DNA from: Sulfidibacterium sp964473395
GTDB taxonomy: Bacteria > Bacteroidota > Bacteroidia > Bacteroidales > F082
NCBI GenBank assembly: GCA_964473395.1
Contig: CAYYOW010000001.1
Coordinates: 17,551-81,550, forward strand
Direction: 5' to 3'
DNA: 64,000 bases
The position numbers and the translations under genes were made by a program. Positions 17,041-24,578 of this stretch are shown here, piece by piece. Positions within the stretch are counted from its first letter, which is position 1. Each line of letters begins with the position of its first letter. The notes beneath the pieces were generated by a model that worked only from the letters and a program-made list of their open reading frames with translations, did no database searches and was not told the DNA's origin.

Positions 17041-17751
17041 TCAAGAGAAAATGACAAACTCCTCTTTCACCAGTGGTAATCCCTGATAGCGGCGGAAAAG
17101 CTGAAGGGTAGTGAGCACATCTTTCTGGCAGTATGTGGCGATACGTTTCAGGTCTTTGTCTTCCCAATATACTTTTGCCACCTCACTACCATCAATGTCA
17201 TCCTTTGGTGTGGGGATATCAAATATAGCTGCCAGCAACTCTAGGGAGGTGTAGTGCCTATAATCGCCAAATTTCCACAACTCCAGCGTATCCAGATGTC
17301 TTATTTCCCAGGGCTTTTTCCCGGCAAGGTCTAAAATGTCCGGGAGTTTAATACCATTAATAAGCATACGCCGCGCTAAATAGGGAAAGTCGAATTCCTT
17401 ACCATTATGTCCGCACAGCAACGAGTCAGGCCTGTTGTAGTGTTTTGAAAGCAGGTGAGCAAACTCTTCGAGCAGGATTTTCTCATCATCGCCATAAAAT
17501 GATTTCACGCGTACCTCATTTCCATTCATAAAGCCACAGGAAACACAAATTATTTTTCCAAATTCCGCATAAATCCCAGCCTGTGGATAGAGGTCGGCAG
17601 GGGTAAGGTCTTCGCCAAGATATTTCAGCTTAACAGCTTTTTTGTGCCATAGTTTTTGAAATTTCTCCGGTACGGCATCAAAATCAGGATAAGCGGGAAC
17701 CGTTTCAATGTCAAGAAACAGAACATTCTCCAGTGATAAATTGTTGAGCAT
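17041..17751 (-). CDS. 3'-5' exonuclease, PolB-like family
   Basis: A 236-aa DEDD-superfamily exonuclease related to the proofreading domain of family B polymerases, without a polymerase part. Exo I is FLDIETVPAYPDFD (residues 13-26), Exo II is CGHNGKEFDFPYLARRM and Exo III is YCQKDVLTTLQLF, all with acidic residues in place. HLDTLELWKFGDYRHYTSLE is the conserved middle. It probably acts on DNA in repair; the exact role is unknown. Monocistronic between dnaB and divergent mnmD. Confidence 0.88.
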   Translation of the reverse strand: MLNNLSLENVLFLDIETVPAYPDFDAVPEKFQKLWHKKAVKLKYLGEDLTPADLYPQAGIYAEFGKIICVSCGFMNGNEVRVKSFYGDDEKILLEEFAHLLSKHYNRPDSLLCGHNGKEFDFPYLARRMLINGIKLPDILDLAGKKPWEIRHLDTLELWKFGDYRHYTSLELLAAIFDIPTPKDDIDGSEVAKVYWEDKDLKRIATYCQKDVLTTLQLFRRYQGLPLVKEEFVIFS

Positions 17752-17808
17752 CTTATTCGTTTTTTTCTTTGAGCAAAATACAAAATTTCTGTTTATCCGG
17801 AATATACT

Positions 17809-17830
17809 TTATAACCTGAGCTCGTTATAA
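17809..17830. repeat. Inverted repeat between exonuclease and mnmD
   Basis: TTATAAC (17809-17815) and GTTATAA (17824-17830) flank an 8-nt spacer that itself contains the palindrome GAGCTC. The 22-bp dyad lies in the divergent intergenic region, about 48 bp upstream of the mnmD -7 box; operator-like. Confidence 0.4.
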
Positions 17831-17877
17831 GATTTTCCTCACAGAAAGCCAATAGGACGAATTCTTTCCGAAAACGT

Positions 17878-17885
17878 TAGTTTTG
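17878..17885 (+). promoter_or_regulatory. -7 box abutting the mnmD start
   Basis: TAGTTTTG, then CCAC, then the ATG at 17890. The 4-nt gap repeats the dnaB arrangement and predicts a leaderless or near-leaderless mRNA. Confidence 0.45.
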
Positions 17886-17889
17886 CCAC

Positions 17890-18555
17890 ATGAAGTTAAG
17901 CAAGGCTGTAAAAACGAAGGATGGTTCCCATACGCTTTTCAATGAAAAGGCAGGGGAGCACTATCATTCTGTTTTCGGTGCCATTCAGGAATCAGAACAT
18001 ATTTTTATCCGGGCAGGGCTGGAAGGCTATAAAAAGCCGGAAAAAGAATTACGGATTCTGGAAATTGGTTTTGGAACGGGGTTAAACGGTCTGCTCACGC
18101 TAAAATGGGCCGAAAGGCACCAACAGATAGTGCAATATACCGGTATAGAAGCTTATCCTCCGGTACAAACGGTATTGAAGACGTTGAATTACCCGGCATT
18201 GCTTCACCTTGACAATGCTCTTTTTATGAAAATGCATAGCAGCACAGGTCACCGGCAAGTTTCATCTTTTCTTTCGCTGCATGTTTTGTATGAGAAATTC
18301 CAGGATTATCAACCTGTATCTAACCATTATCATGTTATATTTTTCGATGCATTCTCACCTGATAGTCAGCCGGAGATGTGGACCAAAGAAGGTTTTAAGA
18401 AAATGTATGATGCTTTAATTCCAGAAGGGATACTTGTCACCTATTCCTGCAAAGGAAGTGTGAAACGGGCACTTAAAGCCGCCGGTTTCAGCCTTGAAAA
18501 GCTACCCGGACCTCCAGGCAAACGCGAATTTCTGAGAGCTACAGCACAAAAATAA
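17890..18555 (+). CDS. mnmD: tRNA wobble-uridine methyltransferase MnmD (MnmC N-domain type)
   Basis: SAM-dependent methylation of 5-aminomethyl-2-thiouridine at tRNA position 34 to mnm5s2U. The 221-aa protein corresponds to the methyltransferase half of enterobacterial MnmC; the FAD half is absent, as usual in this phylum. SAM motif: LEIGFGTGLNGLLTLKWAE (about residues 57-75). FFDAFSPDSQPEMWTKEGF is the family's catalytic signature, and LVTYSCKGSVKRALKAAGF closes the domain. Convergent with acylphosphatase with a 2-bp gap between stop codons. Confidence 0.92.
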   Translation: MKLSKAVKTKDGSHTLFNEKAGEHYHSVFGAIQESEHIFIRAGLEGYKKPEKELRILEIGFGTGLNGLLTLKWAERHQQIVQYTGIEAYPPVQTVLKTLNYPALLHLDNALFMKMHSSTGHRQVSSFLSLHVLYEKFQDYQPVSNHYHVIFFDAFSPDSQPEMWTKEGFKKMYDALIPEGILVTYSCKGSVKRALKAAGFSLEKLPGPPGKREFLRATAQK

Positions 18556-18557
18556 TC

Positions 18558-18830
18558 TTAACGTATTTCAAACTGTTGATATCCTTGTGATGGAATCTCC
18601 TGCTTCTCCACCCGGCTGACTCTCGCCCAGGCTGGTCCTTCTTCACACCAATAAGAGAAAGCTTCCAAAGCATCCGGTGGGCCTTCCGCCTCAATATAAA
18701 CGCTGCCGTCAGGACGATTTCTTACAAAACCTAATATTCCAAACTCATTTGCTTTTTTCTGTGCATAATACCGGAATCCAACACCTTGCACGCGTCCGAA
18801 AACCTGGAGAATGATGGCTTTTTTGCTCAT
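18558..18830 (-). CDS. acyP: Acylphosphatase
   Basis: Hydrolyses carboxyl-phosphate bonds of acyl phosphates. The 90-aa form from MSKKAIILQVFGRVQGVGFR (start 18830) is the standard size; 38 extra residues in the longer open frame are AT-rich and follow the -7 box, so they are unlikely to be translated. VFGRVQGVGFRYYAQKKA holds the phosphate-binding loop and catalytic Arg, and FVRNRPDGSVYIEAEG the catalytic Asn. Confidence 0.95.
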   Translation of the reverse strand: MSKKAIILQVFGRVQGVGFRYYAQKKANEFGILGFVRNRPDGSVYIEAEGPPDALEAFSYWCEEGPAWARVSRVEKQEIPSQGYQQFEIR

Positions 18831-18889
18831 TTTAAAATGATTGACTAGCTTAAAACAATACTTAATTATCCCTTCATTGAATATCTTTC

Positions 18890-18897
18890 CAAAGATA
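18890..18897 (-). promoter_or_regulatory. -7 box for acylphosphatase
   Basis: TATCTTTG on the minus strand, 59 nt upstream of the chosen start at 18830 and inside the longer open frame, which supports the shorter protein. Confidence 0.45.
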
Positions 18898-18931
18898 GAA
18901 ATTATATATCTCATAAAAATATAATCAGGTA

Positions 18932-18979
18932 TTGTCATAAGCATGATTTATTGTAACTTTACATCCACCTAAAGTAGAG
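18932..18979 (+). promoter_or_regulatory. Promoter of the T9SS cargo gene with conserved downstream extension
   Basis: TTG (18932-18934), 19-nt spacer, then TAACTTTAC at 18954 leading into a 26-nt block (18954-18979) ending AAAGTAGAG. The same block recurs at 60845-60870 with 21 of 26 identical positions and no gaps. The -7 box ends in A instead of G in both copies. A start-stop pair ATGTGA lies at 18983-18988. Confidence 0.55.
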
Positions 18980-19006
18980 GGCATGTGAAATAACCTTTTA
19001 ATTATT

Positions 19007-19525
19007 ATGCCTATGAATAGAAAGTTACTTGTTAATTTATTAAGCGTTGTCACTATACTGTTCTTTTGTCAGGCTGGTTTTAGCCAAAATATTTTGGCTA
19101 AAGGGAACATGGAGAGATGGACGGATACAACCCATCTCGCCGACAGGATTCGCATGGAAAATATTACCCTGGAATCAACGATTATGTATGGTGAGAAAAA
19201 TCCAGCAAAACGTATGGAAGAGAGCAAAGCCCTTAGCCATACCAGCATTGATACCGAAACCAGCAACAATAAACTCGCCGACAGTATCAGAATTTATCCC
19301 AATCCGGGCAACGGAAAACTGAATATTATCTTGAATAATACCCTCAAGGGTAAAGTTACGGTTCGCGTTATGGATATTACCGGACGCGTGGTTTACAAAC
19401 ACGTCTTTACTAACGTGATGAACCAAATGCTGCCTGTTAATATCAGCAATGAGCCTTCCAATCTGTATTTTATCAGTATCAGCAATAGATACAATATGGT
19501 TGTGAAGAAATTTATGAAGCGATAG
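19007..19525 (+). CDS. Small exported protein with T9SS type A C-terminal sorting domain
   Basis: A 172-aa protein consisting of a signal peptide (cleavage near GFSQ, about residue 26), a linker of about 65 residues without a recognisable domain, and a T9SS sorting domain. The sorting domain shows IRIYPNPGNGKLNIIL, VRVMDITGRVVYK, NLYFISISN and a basic end VVKKFMKR. Cargo proteins usually carry a large catalytic or adhesive part before this domain; here there is none. The second ATG at 19013 is an equally good start. A 24-bp perfect palindrome covers codons 25-32. Monocistronic, with the unusual promoter described at 18932-18979. Confidence 0.85.
   Translation: MPMNRKLLVNLLSVVTILFFCQAGFSQNILAKGNMERWTDTTHLADRIRMENITLESTIMYGEKNPAKRMEESKALSHTSIDTETSNNKLADSIRIYPNPGNGKLNIILNNTLKGKVTVRVMDITGRVVYKHVFTNVMNQMLPVNISNEPSNLYFISISNRYNMVVKKFMKR
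19079..19102. repeat. 24-bp perfect palindrome inside the T9SS cargo gene
   Basis: Arms TTTAGCCAAAAT and ATTTTGGCTAAA are exact reverse complements with no spacer, centred at 19090/19091. They cover eight whole codons (Phe-Ser-Gln-Asn-Ile-Leu-Ala-Lys) across the signal peptidase site. Confidence 0.8.
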
Positions 19526-19554
19526 TACGTTGTTCTTACAGAAGATTCTGAGTG

Positions 19555-20121
19555 TCAGTGTAGCTGCCTGGCAACCCAGTCGTTAAGCCGTTCGAAAAGC
19601 TGTTGGGGCAACAACCTGCGCCAGGCCAATTCATCAAACTCTCCTCCGAAAATCAAATACTGATCAATATTTACTTCTTTAAATTCCTGCTTAACATGAT
19701 GACGAAAGTTAAGTCCAATAATCCAGCCATCGCCCAGATTGTCAAACCATTCGGCAAAATAATCATCCGTGTCCGAATGAAAATCAAACACGTTTTCGCC
19801 AACGAGGATAAAATATTTTATCTCTTGATCCATAAGCTCCTCAACAACATTCCGGTACAGATACATCACATCGTTGTACAAAACATCATTCCATTCGCCA
19901 AACAGCTCGATGATAGCATATTGCTGCTCATACTGTACAAACAACAGCTTCAAATAGAGCGTTTGCGAACCAAAGTAATCCCATTGTGGATGGATGTAAT
20001 GGTCGTAAATGGCATGTTCAAAATAGATTTCACTGTTTTGACGTCCGAAAAACGGCGAACGGTCATCTTCAGATGCAATATACAATTCTCGCCAGTTGTA
20101 ATAAGGTTCCAAATTGTGCAT
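19555..20121 (-). CDS. Hypothetical protein, acidic and aromatic-rich
   Basis: A 188-aa soluble protein that I cannot assign. It is rich in Tyr, Phe, Trp, Asp and Glu (HAIYDHYIHPQWDYFGSQ, FGEWNDVLYNDVMYLYRN, HSDTDDYFAEWFDNLGDGW), with no signal peptide or membrane segment. The strand-helix pattern suggests a compact alpha/beta fold. It begins 24 bp after crcB on the same strand and may be the third gene of the DUF493-crcB unit. Length and in-frame quality support a real gene. Confidence 0.7.
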   Translation of the reverse strand: MHNLEPYYNWRELYIASEDDRSPFFGRQNSEIYFEHAIYDHYIHPQWDYFGSQTLYLKLLFVQYEQQYAIIELFGEWNDVLYNDVMYLYRNVVEELMDQEIKYFILVGENVFDFHSDTDDYFAEWFDNLGDGWIIGLNFRHHVKQEFKEVNIDQYLIFGGEFDELAWRRLLPQQLFERLNDWVARQLH

Positions 20122-20145
20122 AACAAGGCAGGAGTGAAGTTTTAA

Positions 20146-20520
20146 TTAGATAGATTTAGACAGAAAATAGCCGCCTATGGCCAATGAAATACCAAAAAGG
20201 TTCGTAGCAAGAAGGTAAAGCGTCATGTAAACATAATCGCCGCTTTTTATCAGGCTGAAATTGTCGAAAGCAAATGTGGAGAAGGTGGTGAAACTTCCAA
20301 GAATTCCCACAAAAATGAGTAGCCGCATACCCGGCGACACATATACGCGGGCAAAATACCCCCACAAAAAACCAATCACAAGCGAGCCAAGCAGGTTCAC
20401 GGTAAGCGTTGCCCACGGGAAATCGCTGTGGAATTTGGAGTCAATTACTTCATATATCAGAAATCGTAACACGGCGCCTATGCTTCCGCCGAAAGCTACA
20501 GCCAGTAGTTTAATAATCAT
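20146..20520 (-). CDS. crcB: Fluoride ion transporter CrcB/Fluc
   Basis: A 124-aa inner-membrane fluoride channel subunit working as a dual-topology dimer. Four hydrophobic helices are visible. Family motifs: GGSIGAVLRFLIYE (start), WATLTVNLLGSLVIGFLWG (with the conserved Asn) and GILGSFTTFSTFAFDN (with the phenylalanine box and conserved Ser/Thr). It starts directly after the DUF493 stop. I see no fluoride riboswitch in the 63 bp before the operon. Role: relief of fluoride toxicity. Confidence 0.96.
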   Translation of the reverse strand: MIIKLLAVAFGGSIGAVLRFLIYEVIDSKFHSDFPWATLTVNLLGSLVIGFLWGYFARVYVSPGMRLLIFVGILGSFTTFSTFAFDNFSLIKSGDYVYMTLYLLATNLFGISLAIGGYFLSKSI

Positions 20521-20844
20521 TTACAATGCGAATTTGAGATTTTCTATTTCTTTCAATAGTGAATAAAGCCGATTCATGGTCTGCCGGTCGTTCAAGGTTA
20601 TCTCGTAGGTAAAACTAACATAAGTGCCTTTGCTGCTCTTGTTTTTACTTTGGAATAAATATCCGATACTCAATTCATTAAATACATTAACAAGCTGCTG
20701 TTTATTTTCCCTTACATTCGGGGTAGCAGTCATAACAGCTTTTAGCCTGTAGGTCACCGGAAACTGTAGTCCCTGGTTATTCATTTGTACAGGAGCAGAA
20801 TCTTCTTTTGATATTTTCTTTTCCTTTTGAGAGTCGTCAGTCAT
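20521..20844 (-). CDS. DUF493-family protein
   Basis: A 107-aa cytoplasmic protein. After a charged disordered head (about 25 residues) comes a small ferredoxin-like alpha/beta domain: FPVTYRLKAVMTATPNVREN, then KGTYVSFTYEITLNDRQTMN and a final helix. This fits DUF493 (YbeD-like), possible regulatory domain of unknown ligand. Its stop directly abuts the crcB start, so the two are co-translated. Confidence 0.78.
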   Translation of the reverse strand: MTDDSQKEKKISKEDSAPVQMNNQGLQFPVTYRLKAVMTATPNVRENKQQLVNVFNELSIGYLFQSKNKSSKGTYVSFTYEITLNDRQTMNRLYSLLKEIENLKFAL

Positions 20845-20870
20845 TTCCCAGCGAGCTTAAAAAATTTCGG

Positions 20871-20878
20871 CAAAAATA
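20871..20878 (-). promoter_or_regulatory. -7 box for DUF493-crcB operon
   Basis: TATTTTTG on the minus strand, 26 nt before the start at 20844. A CAAA (TTTG) further upstream at 20894-20897 is only 15 nt away, shorter than usual. Confidence 0.45.
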
Positions 20879-20907
20879 ACCGCATTTTTAAAACAAAAAA
20901 CTATTCT

Positions 20908-23319
20908 TTAAAAAATATCAGGAAATAACTGAGGGTCATACTGATGCATCATATCGTATGTAATTTCAAAGACATCCTCGGCATTGGGATTGGAGAAGTA
21001 ATCGCCATCGGTACCGTAGGCAGCACGGTGGGCACGGGCAGTGATGGTGCGGGGTTTCATATCCAGAAAATAAAATCCACGTTGCTCATCCAGTACATTT
21101 TGCATCATATAGGAGGTAGCACCACCTGGAACATCCTCATCGAAAAAGATGATTTTGTTGGTTTTCTTTAGGGAATTAAGAATGACACCGTGAACATCGA
21201 AGGGGATGAGTGTTTGCACATCAATAAGTTCCACATCAATACCGAATTTCTCCAGTTGTTTGGATGCATCCTGAGCAATACGCACATCGGAGCCGTAAGT
21301 CACCAAAGTAACATCCTTTCCTTTACGCAGAACTTCGGGAACGCCGGGAGCAATACGATATTCGCCGATGTTTGAAGGTCTTTTTTCACGTAAGCGATAG
21401 CCGTTGAGTGGTTCGATAATCAATACAGGCTGGTCTGAAGCAAGGTAAGTGTTGTAAAATCCTGCTGCCTGCGTCATGTTACGTGGAACGGCTACATGCA
21501 TACCACGAATAGAGTTGATGACCATGCTCAACGGAGAACCTGCATGCCAGATGCCTTCGAGGCGATGACCGCGCGTACTGATAATCATGGGAGCTTTTTG
21601 TCCGCCACAGGTGCGGTAATGCGTGGTGGCAATGTCGTCGCTCATCACCTGCAAACCGTAAAGGATATAATCGAAATACTGGATCTCGGCAATAGGGCGT
21701 AAACCACGCAACGCCATGCCCAGCCCCTGGCCTATAATGCTGGCCTCCCGAATTCCGGTATCGAAAATCCGGTTCTCACCATACTTTTTCTGTAAACCTT
21801 CATAAGTTTGGTTGACACCACCGATCTTTCCTACATCTTCACCAAAAGCCACCACCAACGGGTTATGCTCAAAAATATAATCGAAATTATCACGTAGAAT
21901 TTCCCTTCCGGGAACATACTTCTCCTCGTCAAACAGCGGGGCAACGGGCTTGATGTTCTCCGGCGCCCACTCCGACTCACTGTACAGATGCGAGCTATAG
22001 CGTTTACGGCTGTCAGCGAGTTCTTTCACCAGCCATTCGCGAATAATTGATTTAAGCTGCTTGTTTTCCACCTTACAATCACACAGATACCGGATGGTTT
22101 GCCGGGCGGCACTGTAAATATCTTTCCTGATAGGTTCGCCCACACGTTTCAACTCATTACGAATGGCTTCAAGAGTCTGTTTTTTGGGGCATGAGCAGTC
22201 GTTATCCATCAGCTTCAGCAGTTCATCCCTTTTTTGTTTCAACGGTTGGCTGTAATTTTTCCAGGCTTTTTTTCTGGCTTCTTTGGCACGGATTCGGGCT
22301 TGATTTTCAATAGCATCCAATACCTCAGCGGTGCCGATATTGTTCTCCAAAATCCATTGCCGCATTCGCAAAATACCATCTCTGCCTTGCTCTTCTTTAA
22401 GCTGTTGCGAAGTTTTGTAGCGTTCGTGCGAGCCAGAAGTAGAATGTCCCTGAGGCTGTGTACATCCCGTGATATGAAACAGTACCGGTACCTGCTCTTT
22501 CCGGCACATGGCAACCCCTTTCCGATAGGTTTCCACAAGCTCTGGGTAGTCGAAACAGGGAGCCTTAAAAATCATCAGCCCGTTGGTGTTTTTTTTCTTT
22601 TGAAAGCCGGAAAGGAGTTCCGAAATATTTCCTTTGGTAGTTTGCAATTTGGTGGGCACCGAAATACCCCACTGGTCGTCCCACACAGATAGAGCCATTG
22701 GCACCTGTAATACGCCGGCAGCATTGATTACCTCAAAAAAGTGGCCTTCCGTAGTAGAGGCATCGCCAATGGTTCCAAAAGCCACTTCCCTGCCTTTCCT
22801 GCTGAATTTGGTTTGTTTTTGAAAAGATTTTTCATTTTTAAATAGCTTTGAAGCCAATGCAAGCCCCAGAAGTCGCGGCATCTGGCTGGCAGTGGGAGAG
22901 GAGTCAGGGGCACTGTTTTTTTGTTTTGTCAGGTCTTTCCATTCCCCCTTTTCGTCAAGGCTGCGACTGGCAAAATGATTGTTCATAAGTCTGCCTCCGT
23001 TGGCAGGATTGGCTTTGAGGTCAGTATCGCCATAAAGCTGGGCAAAAAATTCTTCCAGCGTCATCATGCCGGTAGCAAACATAAAAGTTTGGTCGCGGTA
23101 GTATCCCGAACGCCAGTCACCCGCTTCGAACACTTTTGCCATAGCAAGTTGCGGAATCTCTTTCCCGTCACCAAAAATGCCGAATTTGGCTTTTCCTGTC
23201 AGCACTTCACGCCTTCCGAGTAAGCTTACCTGCCGGCTTTCGTTGGCTATGCGATAATCATTTAAAATTTCTTCTTGTGATAAATTAAGGGAGGGATAAC
23301 GAATATGGGATTCCTTCAT
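20908..23319 (-). CDS. 2-oxoacid dehydrogenase E1, fused alpha and beta subunits
   Basis: An 803-aa thiamine-diphosphate enzyme that decarboxylates a 2-oxo acid and passes the acyl group to E2 lipoyl domains. The alpha part (about 1-430) has the TPP-binding stretch TIGDASTTEGHFFEVINA (183-200). The usual GDG is GDA here. A helical linker with Cys-rich CDCK and CSCPKK follows, and the beta part begins about 470 (VVAFGEDVGKIGGVNQTYEG, FDTGIREASIIGQGLGMAL). Sequence type is nearest branched-chain or pyruvate E1 in Bacteroidota. No E2 or E3 gene is adjacent, so the substrate is open. Confidence 0.9.
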   Translation of the reverse strand: MKESHIRYPSLNLSQEEILNDYRIANESRQVSLLGRREVLTGKAKFGIFGDGKEIPQLAMAKVFEAGDWRSGYYRDQTFMFATGMMTLEEFFAQLYGDTDLKANPANGGRLMNNHFASRSLDEKGEWKDLTKQKNSAPDSSPTASQMPRLLGLALASKLFKNEKSFQKQTKFSRKGREVAFGTIGDASTTEGHFFEVINAAGVLQVPMALSVWDDQWGISVPTKLQTTKGNISELLSGFQKKKNTNGLMIFKAPCFDYPELVETYRKGVAMCRKEQVPVLFHITGCTQPQGHSTSGSHERYKTSQQLKEEQGRDGILRMRQWILENNIGTAEVLDAIENQARIRAKEARKKAWKNYSQPLKQKRDELLKLMDNDCSCPKKQTLEAIRNELKRVGEPIRKDIYSAARQTIRYLCDCKVENKQLKSIIREWLVKELADSRKRYSSHLYSESEWAPENIKPVAPLFDEEKYVPGREILRDNFDYIFEHNPLVVAFGEDVGKIGGVNQTYEGLQKKYGENRIFDTGIREASIIGQGLGMALRGLRPIAEIQYFDYILYGLQVMSDDIATTHYRTCGGQKAPMIISTRGHRLEGIWHAGSPLSMVINSIRGMHVAVPRNMTQAAGFYNTYLASDQPVLIIEPLNGYRLREKRPSNIGEYRIAPGVPEVLRKGKDVTLVTYGSDVRIAQDASKQLEKFGIDVELIDVQTLIPFDVHGVILNSLKKTNKIIFFDEDVPGGATSYMMQNVLDEQRGFYFLDMKPRTITARAHRAAYGTDGDYFSNPNAEDVFEITYDMMHQYDPQLFPDIF

Positions 23320-23339
23320 TTGATGTCTGTTTTGCCATG

Positions 23340-23347
23340 CAAAGATA
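23340..23347 (-). promoter_or_regulatory. -7 box for the E1 gene
   Basis: TATCTTTG on the minus strand, ending 20 nt upstream of the start at 23319. Confidence 0.5.
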
Positions 23348-23485
23348 CAAATTAAAACGATTCTAAATTAGACTTGGATACCTTTATTTACATGCGAATC
23401 ATCTTTTTAGCGTTGATGTGCTACTATTATCTCTTCTTAAAGATGTCTATATAAAAACAATATTAACTGATTTTCAGATTTTTCA

Positions 23486-23493
23486 TACTTTTG
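23486..23493 (+). promoter_or_regulatory. -7 box for ppk2
   Basis: TACTTTTG ends 16 nt before the ATG at 23510. The remainder of the 190-bp divergent gap shows nothing recognisable. Confidence 0.5.
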
Positions 23494-23509
23494 GAAAAAC
23501 AATGAAGCT

Positions 23510-24331
23510 ATGGAAGCAAAACATGATTATCTCAATGAGCACGGTAAGCTGAGAGACCGTGTTTACGAGGCAAAGCTGAAAGAGTTGCAGATAGAACTTG
23601 TCAAATTACAGGAGTGGGTTAAAGCCAAAGGTAAAAAGGTCGTTGTGATTTTTGAAGGGCGCGATGCTGCCGGTAAAGGAGGCGTTATAAAACGGATTAC
23701 CGAACGGTTAAATCCGCGTGTTGCAAGAGTGGTGGCGCTGGGCGTTCCTACCGAAAAGGAAAAGACGCAATGGTATTTTCAGCGCTATGTGCCCCATTTG
23801 CCTGCTGCCGGCGAAATAGTTTTGTTTGATCGTTCGTGGTACAACCGTGCCGGCGTGGAACGGGTAATGGGTTTTTGCACGGAAGATGAATACTGGGATT
23901 TTCTGAGAGCCTGCCCAAATTTTGAAAAAATGCTTATTCGTGCGGGAACATCAATTATAAAGTATTGGTTCTCGGTGAGTGAGGAAGAACAGGAAAAACG
24001 TTTCCAGGCGCGGCTGGAGGATCCGACCAAACGGTGGAAACTCAGCCCTATGGATATTAAATCACGTGGATTATGGGTGGAATATTCCCGTGCAAAAGAT
24101 GAAATGTTCTCTTACACCGATACTAAAATCTCTCCATGGTACGTGGTCAACGCCGACGATAAAAAGCGAGCACGGATCAATACCATTCATCATCTGCTCA
24201 GCTTAATTCCTTATGAAGACCTCACACCGGCTTCCATAAAACTTCCTCTGCGCAAGAAAGAAAAAGGCTATGTGCGTCCTCCTATGCAGGAGCAGACCTT
24301 TGTTCCGGATATTTATGAAGGCAAAATTTGA
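23510..24331 (+). CDS. ppk2: Polyphosphate kinase 2 (PPK2 family)
   Basis: Transfers phosphate between polyphosphate and nucleoside di- or monophosphates. The 273-aa single-domain protein has Walker A FEGRDAAGKGG (residues 48-58), the lid and substrate motif TQWYFQRYVPHLPAAGEIV and Walker B FDRSWYNRAGVERVMGFC with Asp107. One domain and this length fit class I PPK2 (GDP/ADP phosphorylation), but class cannot be settled by eye. Single gene with own promoter; the arginine leader follows. Confidence 0.94.
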   Translation: MEAKHDYLNEHGKLRDRVYEAKLKELQIELVKLQEWVKAKGKKVVVIFEGRDAAGKGGVIKRITERLNPRVARVVALGVPTEKEKTQWYFQRYVPHLPAAGEIVLFDRSWYNRAGVERVMGFCTEDEYWDFLRACPNFEKMLIRAGTSIIKYWFSVSEEEQEKRFQARLEDPTKRWKLSPMDIKSRGLWVEYSRAKDEMFSYTDTKISPWYVVNADDKKRARINTIHHLLSLIPYEDLTPASIKLPLRKKEKGYVRPPMQEQTFVPDIYEGKI

Positions 24332-24427
24332 ACTAAGGACTTTCCTTTAAAATGCTATATCTCACAAACAAAAATCAAAATTACAGACTGACTTCCAAAA
24401 AAAAAACAAAGAAAAAAAATCTTTTTA
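24332..24427 (+). other. Gap between ppk2 and the arginine promoter
   Basis: This is the first part of a 324-bp stretch without a conventional gene. It is A-rich, with poly-A tracts at 24398-24420. I see no convincing terminator or ORF here; the rest of the stretch holds the arginine leader. Confidence 0.6.
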
Positions 24428-24457
24428 TTTGTTTTATAAAAAAAACGAATATATTTG
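24428..24457 (+). promoter_or_regulatory. Promoter of the arginine leader and operon
   Basis: TTTG (24428-24431), 18-nt spacer, TATATTTG (24450-24457): the best two-box Bacteroidota promoter in the window. The leader ORF starts 10 nt after the -7 box. Confidence 0.75.
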
Positions 24458-24467
24458 TCCCCACAAA

Positions 24468-24578
24468 ATGAAACAAAATAATACATATCCGTTTTCCCAT
24501 GAACAGCATCCCGTTGTAACGGAAGTATTATACGTTTTTGTTTCCTACAGGAACACCAGGCCCCCCTTCGGGGTATAA
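24468..24578 (+). CDS. Putative leader peptide of the arginine operon (36 aa)
   Basis: A 36-codon ORF between the promoter and an intrinsic terminator. It starts MKQNNTYPFSHEQHP and ends VSYRNTRPPFGV, with the stop at 24576-24578. Both arginines (codons 28 and 31) use AGG, and the next two codons are CCC CCC. A short ORF at this position, with codons for the end product near a hairpin and a terminator after the stop, is the layout of amino-acid attenuators. No family is recognised. It could alternatively be a non-functional chance ORF; its placement argues against that. Confidence 0.6.
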   Translation: MKQNNTYPFSHEQHPVVTEVLYVFVSYRNTRPPFGV

